NCBI GenBank assembly: GCA_030430515.1
Contig: JAUIKX010000244.1
Coordinates: forward strand, 1-5,670
Origin: Gammaproteobacteria bacterium
GTDB lineage: Bacteria > Pseudomonadota > Gammaproteobacteria > Pseudomonadales > Azotimanducaceae
Direction of reading: 5' to 3'
Length of the DNA: 5,670 bases
The translations under genes and the position numbers were made by a program. Positions 1-5,167 of the stretch are shown here, piece after piece (within the stretch, counting starts at the first letter, position 1; each line of letters starts with the position of its first letter). The notes beneath the pieces were generated by a model, which ran no database searches, was not told where the DNA came from, and saw only the letters and a program-made list of their open reading frames with translations.

Positions 1-192
1 GCAGCGGATATCATCCTCGCCGGTTTCAACTACGCGGATGCGCCATGCGTGGTCATCGTAGCGAAGGTGCAGGGCATCTTCGGCTTCGATGACTTCCACG
101 CCGAGCACGGTGTTTGCATAGGTGCGCCAGTCGGCAAGGTTCGAAACGCCGATTTCCAGGTAACCCAGGGCGGTGATCGTGTTCTTGGACAT
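1..192 (-). CDS. BphC/HsaC-type extradiol dioxygenase (VOC superfamily), N-terminal part only
   Basis: Partial gene: 64 codons from an ATG whose first base is 192, open through the left edge. The visible protein begins MSKNTITALGYLEIGVSNL and continues with a DWRTYANTVLGVEV stretch and an HAWRIRV stretch near residues 48-54. This matches the opening module of type I extradiol dioxygenases of the vicinal-oxygen-chelate fold, such as 2,3-dihydroxybiphenyl 1,2-dioxygenase (BphC) and the steroid enzyme HsaC, which begin with a similar SLGYL...V.D...WR...LG pattern followed by a D..AWRI.V strand. In the family this N-terminal domain is structural; the Fe(II) ligands (two His and one Glu) lie in the C-terminal half, outside the window, so catalytic competence cannot be checked. 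The start is supported by AGGGAGAG at 201-208 (minus strand), 8 nt upstream. It lies 25 bp downstream of the monooxygenase gene on the same strand, so co-transcription is likely. The expected role is meta-cleavage of the catechol made by that monooxygenase. Substrate unknown. Confidence 0.85.
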   Translation of the reverse strand, partial: MSKNTITALGYLEIGVSNLADWRTYANTVLGVEVIEAEDALHLRYDDHAWRIRVVETGEDDIRC

Positions 193-200
193 GCTCGGTT

Positions 201-208
201 CTCTCCCT
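201..208 (-). promoter_or_regulatory. Ribosome binding site of the extradiol dioxygenase gene
   Basis: The minus strand reads AGGGAGAG, 8 nt before the ATG at 192. The same 8-mer precedes the upstream monooxygenase gene. It sits in the 25-bp gap between the two genes, which has no room for a terminator and supports translation from one shared transcript. Confidence 0.7.
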
Positions 209-217
209 ATCGTCCGG

Positions 218-1393
218 TCAGTAGAGCGTTGTGGGTGGCAGCTCACCACCATACTGGTGCAGAGCCCAGGGTGTATAGGCGCCATCACGGGTATTACAGA
301 CGTGGGTGACCGCGGTCTGCAGGTCCCGCCACCAGCGCTCCAGACCATTTTCCTCCCAGACACCGGCTGATCCCGCGAGTCGGGAAAGCGGCGAGAGGGA
401 TTCGAACACGCGGTCGGTTGCGCGCACCTGGTTGCGGCGGAAGTTCAGCCGCTGCTCACGGCTGATCTCCTTGCCGGCGCTCACGTGCGCGTAGAGCTCG
501 CTCATCATGGCCTGGAGATGGCAGCGGCTGGCTTCGAAATCGGCTTCCGCCACGGCCAGCGCGTTGAGATGGATGGGATCGGATTTCGCCACCGTGCCGG
601 CGATTGAAACCCGGGACTCCATGTACTCCCGTTGGGCCCGGAGCAGGCCCTGGGCGATACCGAGCGTTCCGGCAGCAATTGCTGCGGAGAACATGACGCC
701 GAACTTCAGGGCGTAGAGCGGGCTGTCAGGACGCCGCTCGCTGGCATAGACACCCTCGTACACTTTTTCGGCTTCGCTGACCCGGTGCTCCGGAACGAAG
801 GCATCCTTCATGCGCACGTTGAAGCTGCCGGTGCCTTTGAGCCCCATGACGTTCCAGCTGTCGTCGACGATCTCGTAGTCGCCTCTGGGCAGAACAATGT
901 GGCGCACATCCTGGGGGCCTTCCGGCAGGTTACCGTCCGCGTCTGCAACCCGGCAGCCGAGAATCACCCAGTCGCAGTACCTCGTGCCGGTGGAGTAGGG
1001 CCATTCGCCGCTCAGCAGATAACCGCCTTCAACCGGCCGCGCGATGCCGAACGGTGCGTAGGGGGAGGCGGTGAGGGTATCGGGGTCCTGGCCGTAGATC
1101 TCCTGCTGCAGGGTCGGGTGCATGAACGAGATTTCCCACGGATGCACGCCGACCACGCCGGCCACCCAGCCGGCGGAAGGCTGTGCAGCGGCCGTTGTCA
1201 TCACCCAGTCGAGAAACTCGTTGGGGTGCGCTTCTTCGCCGCCGAGATCCCGGGCGAGTAGAAGTCGGAAGCCGCCCGAAGCTTTGAGCATCTCGATTGT
1301 TTTTGCGGTGAGGTTGCTGTCCCGATCGCCGGGAAGGGTTTCGTCTTGCAGACGCTCCGCGTGGTCCGCGATGTATTGTGCAGCAGCACCCAT
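218..1393 (-). CDS. HsaA-like flavin-dependent monooxygenase, oxygenase component (acyl-CoA dehydrogenase fold)
   Basis: 391 residues from the ATG at 1393, close to the roughly 390-400 of HsaA and related two-component phenol hydroxylases. Known members use reduced FMN supplied by a separate reductase to hydroxylate a phenol to a catechol in the cytoplasm; HsaA acts on a seco-steroid phenol. Seen: an N-terminal helical domain (about 1-110); a beta-domain with SGEWPYSTGTRYCDWV at 128-143, the counterpart of the family's W.FSSG..H segment near the flavin; then NVMGLKGTGS at 181-190; and a C-terminal helical bundle ending in WRDLQTAVTH at 355-364, where His364 fits the conserved R-D-x-x-x-A-x-x-H of the family. 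The usual His of the SSG..H segment is Arg-Tyr here. An in-frame ATG 17 codons upstream (1444) is rejected: the ATG at 1393 has AGGGAGAG 6 nt before it, family length fits, and the candidate promoter lies between the two. A true acyl-CoA dehydrogenase is less likely given the C-terminus and the dioxygenase neighbour. The exact substrate cannot be read. Confidence 0.82.
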   Translation of the reverse strand: MGAAAQYIADHAERLQDETLPGDRDSNLTAKTIEMLKASGGFRLLLARDLGGEEAHPNEFLDWVMTTAAAQPSAGWVAGVVGVHPWEISFMHPTLQQEIYGQDPDTLTASPYAPFGIARPVEGGYLLSGEWPYSTGTRYCDWVILGCRVADADGNLPEGPQDVRHIVLPRGDYEIVDDSWNVMGLKGTGSFNVRMKDAFVPEHRVSEAEKVYEGVYASERRPDSPLYALKFGVMFSAAIAAGTLGIAQGLLRAQREYMESRVSIAGTVAKSDPIHLNALAVAEADFEASRCHLQAMMSELYAHVSAGKEISREQRLNFRRNQVRATDRVFESLSPLSRLAGSAGVWEENGLERWWRDLQTAVTHVCNTRDGAYTPWALHQYGGELPPTTLY

Positions 1394-1399
1394 TTTCGT

Positions 1400-1407
1400 C
1401 TCTCCCT
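1400..1407 (-). promoter_or_regulatory. Ribosome binding site that fixes the monooxygenase start
   Basis: The minus strand reads AGGGAGAG with a 6-nt spacer to the ATG at 1393. The alternative in-frame ATG at 1444 has no comparable motif, so this site decides the start. Confidence 0.75.
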
Positions 1408-1422
1408 TTTCCCTGTGCCATG

Positions 1423-1451
1423 ATCCTATGCAGGCGCCATCCATCGGACAA
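1423..1451 (-). promoter_or_regulatory. Candidate sigma70 promoter for the monooxygenase-dioxygenase operon
   Basis: On the minus strand a -35-like TTGTCC (1446-1451) is separated by exactly 17 bp from a -10-like TAGGAT (1423-1428); each matches the consensus at 4 of 6 positions. The implied start site is near 1416, giving a leader of about 23 nt that includes the Shine-Dalgarno at 1400-1407. The weak hexamers are what one expects of an activator-dependent promoter. Found by eye, so a chance match is possible; the spacing to the LysR-type box raises its plausibility. Confidence 0.45.
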
Positions 1452-1463
1452 GCCGGATTTCGC

Positions 1464-1469
1464 TATAGT
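1464..1469 (+). promoter_or_regulatory. Possible -10 element for the LysR gene
   Basis: TATAGT matches the sigma70 -10 consensus at 5 of 6 positions and would start transcription near 1476, inside the putative regulator box, leaving a leader of about 22 nt. No convincing -35 lies 16-18 bp upstream. If real, binding of the regulator to 1474-1488 would block its own transcription. Low confidence. Confidence 0.25.
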
Positions 1470-1473
1470 TGCT

Positions 1474-1488
1474 ATCGATTTATACGAT
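1474..1488. promoter_or_regulatory. Probable LysR-type regulator binding site (ATC-N9-GAT, T-N11-A)
   Basis: A 15-bp element with perfect 4-bp inverted arms, ATCG-N7-CGAT, and an AT-rich core. It satisfies both the general LysR rule T-N11-A (T1475, A1487) and the ATC-N9-GAT core described for NodD-type boxes, fitting the NodD-like character of the adjacent regulator. Its centre (1481) is about 65 bp upstream of the start site implied by the minus-strand promoter at 1423-1451, the usual place for a LysR recognition site. It ends 9 bp before the regulator's own start codon, so occupancy could also limit the regulator's expression (autoregulation). Function is inferred. Confidence 0.55.
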
Positions 1489-1497
1489 GTGACTGCT

Positions 1498-2415
1498 ATG
1501 CCCGAGATCTCGACCAGACGCAGCCTGCGGGGCGTCAACCTGAACCTGCTGCCGATTCTCGGCGGCCTGCTCACCCACCGCAGCGTCACGATCACAGCAG
1601 AGCAGCTGCACATGAGCCAGTCCGCCGTGAGCGATGCGCTGGCGCGTTTACGCACACAGTTTCGCGACGAGCTCCTGGTACGCAGCGGCCGCCAGATGGT
1701 GCTCACACCGCTCGCGCATGAGCTCGCTGCGCCGGTAGGTGAAGTTCTGTCACGGGTGGAGGCGCTGGTGGATGTGCCGGAGTTCGATCCGATGCTGCTG
1801 GAGCGCGAATTCATTATCGCCACCGCAGACCCGGTGGTCATGACCATTGGCGGAAGCCTTTTCCGTCGCCTGCAGACCGACGCGCCGAATGTGAGTGTGC
1901 GTTTCGTCGAGTTGAGTGGCGCCGATCATGAGCGGTTGGGCAGCCTGCAACTCGATCTCGTGATCGTGCCCCGGGGTTTCATCAGCCAGCGCCGGTTTCA
2001 GGAAGCGCCGCTCTACGAAGAGCCGTTCGTGTGTATCTGCCGTCGCGACCATCCGGACGTACCGGGCCGTATTACCCGCGCGGTCTACTCGAAGCTTCCT
2101 CATGTGTCGTACCGCGTGGATGCTGGTGCCGAGGCCGGCATGGATACGCAGCTCATGGGCATGGCGCAGAACGATGTCGTCATGGTGCCGAGCTTTTCGT
2201 TGCTGCCGCTGCTGGTGGAGCAGACCGATGCCATCGCGCTGGTGCAGAAGCGGGTCGCTGAACGTTTCAAAGCCAGCGCCGCGATCGAGATTCATCCGAC
2301 GCCGGTACCGACGCCACCGCTGGAGGTTTGCATGTACTGGTCTGCTGGTCACGAACAGGACCGGGCACACCAGTGGTTGAGAAACTGCCTTTCTTCTCTG
2401 GAGATCGACGAGTAG
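1498..2415 (+). CDS. LysR-type transcriptional regulator, NodD-like
   Basis: 305 residues, typical for LysR-type regulators. The N-terminal winged helix-turn-helix spans about 11-72: it opens with LRGVNLNLLPILGGLL, the recognition helix region is MSQSAVSDALARLR at 39-52, and the wing ends near RQMVLTPLAHEL. The effector-binding domain covers about 104-300 (EFIIATADPVVMTIGG onward, then LDLVIVPRG at 152-160). The (G)(L/V)(D/N)LNLL opening and the SQSAVSDAL helix are typical of the NodD/LinR-like branch, whose members often sense aromatic compounds. The ATG at 1498 is chosen because homologous proteins start a few residues before this opening; in-frame extension to a GTG at 1378 would run through the control region and into the opposite gene's start. 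No clear Shine-Dalgarno precedes 1498. The gene is divergent from the ring-hydroxylation operon, the classical layout for a local activator of that operon responding to substrate or intermediate. The inducer cannot be read from sequence. Confidence 0.88.
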   Translation: MPEISTRRSLRGVNLNLLPILGGLLTHRSVTITAEQLHMSQSAVSDALARLRTQFRDELLVRSGRQMVLTPLAHELAAPVGEVLSRVEALVDVPEFDPMLLEREFIIATADPVVMTIGGSLFRRLQTDAPNVSVRFVELSGADHERLGSLQLDLVIVPRGFISQRRFQEAPLYEEPFVCICRRDHPDVPGRITRAVYSKLPHVSYRVDAGAEAGMDTQLMGMAQNDVVMVPSFSLLPLLVEQTDAIALVQKRVAERFKASAAIEIHPTPVPTPPLEVCMYWSAGHEQDRAHQWLRNCLSSLEIDE

Positions 2416-2420
2416 ATGGC

Positions 2421-3578
2421 TCAGAAACGCGTTGCTCGCACTGTTACATCGACCACGACTTCCGCACCAACCCAGGTCGTGTCCAGCCATTCGCCGGTGC
2501 CGACGCCGAGTGCCAGCCGATCCAGCGTCGCCTGACCTTCCAGCACCAGCATTTCGCCAGACTCCTCCAGCGTGAAGCGGAATGTCACAGGTGTGCTTCT
2601 GTCTTTGATCGTCAACGTTGCCTGCGCTGCGTAGGAGCCATCGTCGAGCGTCTCGAGTTCGTTGGTGCGGAACACCGCGGTCGGAAAGGCTGCCGGGTCG
2701 AACCACTCGGCGGTTGCCAGCGTGCTGTCACGATCCGCATCACCGGTCTCCACTGCGGCGGTCTGAATGACGACCTCAGCGCTGAAGTCGTCTTCGCCCG
2801 GCTGCATGCGTATGTCTGCCTGCCAGTCGGTCCAGGTGCCGGTAAACGGTGCACCGGCCTGTTCGGCGGTAAAGCGGATACTGCTTTCAGCGTAGTCGAC
2901 GATCCACGCTGGCAGTGCGGCTGGTGAGAATGTGCCATCAGCCTGCACATTGTGTTCGCCTTCAGCAACCGGTGATTGGGCAGGTGCAGGAATGAGCAGC
3001 GTGGCTCCGGCTACGATGATGAGCGCGCCGGCTGCTGCTGCCGGCCAGGACCACATGCGCTCTAGTATGTCGTCTTTGTCGATGAGCGCATGTTTGAGCG
3101 CTGCGCCGACATGCACGATACCCAGCACGAAAAGCGCTTTCGCCATGCCTTCGTGTACGGTCTCCAACGTGTGTTCCAGACCTTCGCTGGGCGCGACCAG
3201 ATCCGGAAGCACAAAGAGATTGAACCAGCTCACCGAGTAGGCTGCGGCGGAAGAAAGCAGCCAGCCGCTCAGCGGCAGGGCAAAGAGGAACAGATAAAAA
3301 GCACAGTGGCTGAGTGTAGAGGCAAGGTGCTGCCAGCGGGGCATGCTGGCGGGCCAGGCGGGAGCGCCGGCTTTCAGGCGCCAGGCGAGCCTTACGATCG
3401 CCAGCATGAGCACGGTGATGCCGACGGATTTGTGCTGGGCGAGGATCGCGAGCTCAGCGAGTGCTGAACCGGCATCTTCGGCGGTTTCCGCGAGCACGTA
3501 CTGGAGCACGATGAGCCCGGCAATGAGCCAGTGCAGCCAGCGGGCGGGTTGGGTGAAAGCGGCATTGGAATTGTTCAT
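2421..3578 (-). CDS. Cytochrome b561 - YceI fusion protein (membrane cytochrome b with periplasmic lipocalin-like domain)
   Basis: 385 residues. Residues about 1-175 are a bacterial cytochrome b561 (CybB/YceJ) domain: RWLHWL (His16), AQHKSVG (His49), a VHEGMAK segment (His142) and IVHVGAALKH (His156, His163) on hydrophobic segments near 15-30, 48-67, 88-110 and 142-163, giving candidates for the four axial ligands of two b hemes. A fifth hydrophobic segment (about 178-197) leads to a linker (198-222) and a C-terminal YceI domain (about 223-385) with WIVDYAESSIRF, WFDPAAFPTAVFRT, LTIKDRSTPVTFRF and GVGTGEW. YceI proteins form lipocalin-like barrels that bind polyprenoids, normally exported by a signal peptide; here the fifth helix would place the domain in the periplasm. 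In E. coli yceJ and yceI are separate adjacent genes, so this is the same pair on one chain. The likely role is quinone-linked membrane electron transfer or lipid/isoprenoid handling, substrate unknown. The ATG at 3578 suits the b561 N-terminus; a TTG at 3605 is possible. No strong Shine-Dalgarno (AGGT, 12 nt upstream). Confidence 0.88.
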   Translation of the reverse strand: MNNSNAAFTQPARWLHWLIAGLIVLQYVLAETAEDAGSALAELAILAQHKSVGITVLMLAIVRLAWRLKAGAPAWPASMPRWQHLASTLSHCAFYLFLFALPLSGWLLSSAAAYSVSWFNLFVLPDLVAPSEGLEHTLETVHEGMAKALFVLGIVHVGAALKHALIDKDDILERMWSWPAAAAGALIIVAGATLLIPAPAQSPVAEGEHNVQADGTFSPAALPAWIVDYAESSIRFTAEQAGAPFTGTWTDWQADIRMQPGEDDFSAEVVIQTAAVETGDADRDSTLATAEWFDPAAFPTAVFRTNELETLDDGSYAAQATLTIKDRSTPVTFRFTLEESGEMLVLEGQATLDRLALGVGTGEWLDTTWVGAEVVVDVTVRATRF

Positions 3579-3585
3579 ATCGATC

Positions 3586-3591
3586 TTTATA
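3586..3591 (-). promoter_or_regulatory. Possible -10 element for the b561-YceI gene
   Basis: The minus strand reads TATAAA 7 bp upstream of the ATG at 3578, which would start transcription about at the start codon and give a nearly leaderless message. That would fit the absence of a good Shine-Dalgarno. No good -35 is visible at 16-18 bp. Weak evidence. Confidence 0.2.
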
Positions 3592-3647
3592 CCTGCGCGA
3601 CCCAATGGATGCCATTGAGCCCGCTGGCAGGTAGAGTGGCGCGTTTT

Positions 3648-3655
3648 GAGGAGGG
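3648..3655 (+). promoter_or_regulatory. Strong ribosome binding site deciding a TTG start
   Basis: GAGGAGGG lies 6 nt before the TTG at 3662. It is the best Shine-Dalgarno in the window and the reason for calling the transporter from a TTG, since the first in-frame ATG (codon 15) would delete most of the first membrane segment. Confidence 0.7.
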
Positions 3656-3661
3656 TGGCTG

Positions 3662-5167
3662 TTGGGTCTTCACTGGATCGATGTGGTTGTGGTTTTTGCG
3701 CTCATGGGGGCGGTGACCTGGCTCGGGCACGGCTTGAGCGGCAACATCGAGGACCGGCGGGGTTTCTTCGAGGCGCAGGGTTCACTGCCCTGGTGGGCCG
3801 TGTCTGCCAGCATCATCGCCACGCTGGTCAGCTCCGTGACGTTCATCAGCGTACCCGCGGCGGTGTTCCGTGACGGTGGCAACCTCACATACTTCCAGGT
3901 GATTCTCGGCCTGGCTGCGGGCAAGTTCTTCATCTCCGGTCTGCTCGCCAAGCCGTACTACCTGTCGCGCGGCATCTCCACCACTTACGATTACATCTCA
4001 GCTCGCATGGATCGGGGCACGGGCGAATGGTCCATGGGCGTCGGACTGGTGCTCAGCGTCATCAACAGCGGCGTGAAGCTGCCGACCGCGAGCCTCGTGC
4101 TCGACGTGATCACCGGCTGGGGCCTGCCCATGTGCTCGCTGGTGATCGTTCTGTTCAGCCTGTTGTGGAGCGCGATGGCCGGCATCAAGACGGTGATCTG
4201 GACCGACTTTCTGCTGTTCGTGCTCTTCGCCGCGGGCGCTGTGTTCGCGCTGGTATTTGCGCTGGCGCAGGTTGAGATGCCGCTGGCCGAAGGGCTGCGC
4301 TTTCTGGACGATCAGGCCAAACTCGTGCTGTTCGATTTCTCCACAGACCCAACGGTGCGTTACACCATCTGGTCCGGCGTGTTCGGTGCCATCGGCCTCT
4401 CTATCGCGCTCGGCTCAACGCAGGGCACCTGGCAGCGTGTGCGCTCCTGTCGCAGCGTTGGCGATGCATACCGCGCCTACAACTACTCGGCCGCGTTTTA
4501 TCTGATGCACCTGTTCATTCTGGGGGTTGGGCTCGCGCTGGTGCTCTTTTACACCGAGAATCCGCTGCCCGCGAGCGTACAGGACCAGCTCGCGACGTCT
4601 CCGGACCGCATCTTCCCGCACTTCATCGTCAGCGAGATTCCGCCCGGGATATCGGGCCTGTTCATCGCCGCGATTTTTGCTGCGGCGATATCGACTATCG
4701 ACTCGTCGCTGACCGAGAACTCCGACATTACGGTGCGCCACATCTACGAGCAGTGGATCAACCGTGATGCCACCGAGGCGCATTATCTGATGGTTTCGAG
4801 GGTGGCGGTGCTGATCTGGGCCTTCGTGTTCTGGGGGGTGTCGATCTTCTTCAGTCGCTACTCTGCAGAGGGGCTCCTGGATCTGACGTTCAAGCTGCCG
4901 AACTACCTGTACGGCGCCATCTTCGGCACCATCGTGCTCGCCCGTTTCGGCATCGGCCGTATGGCCACCTGGGTGGTGGGCTTCGCTGCTGCGTGTGCGA
5001 TCGTCGCCTGGCTCGCAAGCAACGATGTGGCGTTTTTTCTGTGGTGCCCGATCTCCGGCATGGCTATGGTAGGGATTGTCTGGATGCTGGAGCGCACACC
5101 GCCCGAGATGTCTGGAATTGTAGAAGTAAATGTAGAGAGCTTAGATGAGCAACGAAGAACAGAGTAA
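3662..5167 (+). CDS. Sodium:solute symporter (SSS/SLC5) family transporter
   Basis: 501 residues with about 13 hydrophobic segments (roughly 6-22, 44-65, 76-96, 124-148, 157-176, 180-203, 236-252, 278-297, 327-345, 376-398, 413-428, 434-452, 456-474), the usual size and topology of this inner-membrane family, which couples inward Na+ flow to uptake of sugars, amino acids, vitamins or organic acids. Diagnostic parts: the loop and helix DRRGFFEAQGSLPWWAVS at 31-48, then IATLVSSVTFISVP at 52-65; GTWQRV at 255-260; and AAIFAAAISTIDSSL at 336-350, where Ala341, Ser344 and Thr345 fit the A-x-x-S-S/T sodium-site pattern known from vSGLT. The substrate cannot be assigned. The start is a TTG behind GAGGAGGG; the 14 residues this adds complete helix 1. 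It is divergent from the b561-YceI gene (83 bp between starts), and its last 23 bp overlap the methyltransferase gene, so these two probably share a transcript. The last 20 or so codons are noticeably AT-richer than the rest. Confidence 0.92.
   Translation: MGLHWIDVVVVFALMGAVTWLGHGLSGNIEDRRGFFEAQGSLPWWAVSASIIATLVSSVTFISVPAAVFRDGGNLTYFQVILGLAAGKFFISGLLAKPYYLSRGISTTYDYISARMDRGTGEWSMGVGLVLSVINSGVKLPTASLVLDVITGWGLPMCSLVIVLFSLLWSAMAGIKTVIWTDFLLFVLFAAGAVFALVFALAQVEMPLAEGLRFLDDQAKLVLFDFSTDPTVRYTIWSGVFGAIGLSIALGSTQGTWQRVRSCRSVGDAYRAYNYSAAFYLMHLFILGVGLALVLFYTENPLPASVQDQLATSPDRIFPHFIVSEIPPGISGLFIAAIFAAAISTIDSSLTENSDITVRHIYEQWINRDATEAHYLMVSRVAVLIWAFVFWGVSIFFSRYSAEGLLDLTFKLPNYLYGAIFGTIVLARFGIGRMATWVVGFAAACAIVAWLASNDVAFFLWCPISGMAMVGIVWMLERTPPEMSGIVEVNVESLDEQRRTE

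Larger units (their letters stand above)
1462..1499 (+). repeat. Three GCTAT direct repeats in the divergent control region
   Basis: GCTAT occurs at 1462-1466, 1471-1475 and 1495-1499. The first lies in the palindrome CTATAG (1463-1468), the second overlaps the left arm of the putative regulator box, and the third runs into the regulator's ATG. The first two are spaced 9 bp start to start, near one helical turn. They could be half-sites extending the operator or chance in an AT-rich stretch. Confidence 0.3.

Noticed and set aside
632..1261. 209-codon plus-strand open frame opposite the monooxygenase gene
   Set aside because: It is antisense to a well-recognised protein, shows no family motif, and long antisense frames are expected in GC-rich coding DNA.
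1394..1444. 17-codon N-terminal extension of the monooxygenase from the ATG at 1444
   Set aside because: No ribosome binding site there, the extension would overlap the candidate promoter, and the length without it already fits the family.
1378..1497. 40-codon N-terminal extension of the LysR protein from a GTG at 1378
   Set aside because: It would cross the divergent promoter region and the start of the opposite gene, and LysR proteins begin just before the helix-turn-helix.
1462..1499. GCTAT repeats as a CRISPR-like or iteron array
   Set aside because: Only three 5-bp copies with unequal spacing in a promoter region; too short for either. They are kept only as possible operator half-sites.
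1029..1847. 272-codon minus-strand open frame covering the control region and parts of two genes
   Set aside because: Its latter half is the monooxygenase gene read in the wrong frame and its first half is antisense to the LysR helix-turn-helix; low-complexity Ser/Arg composition.
1750..2706. 318-codon minus-strand open frame opposite the LysR gene and running into the b561-YceI gene
   Set aside because: Arg/His/Gly-rich translation without a recognisable domain, spanning two real genes in the wrong frame; a shadow of GC-biased codon use.
3579..3661. A convincing sigma70 promoter for the symporter gene
   Set aside because: TTGAGC at 3615-3620 resembles a -35, but no -10-like hexamer lies 16-18 bp downstream, so no promoter is called.
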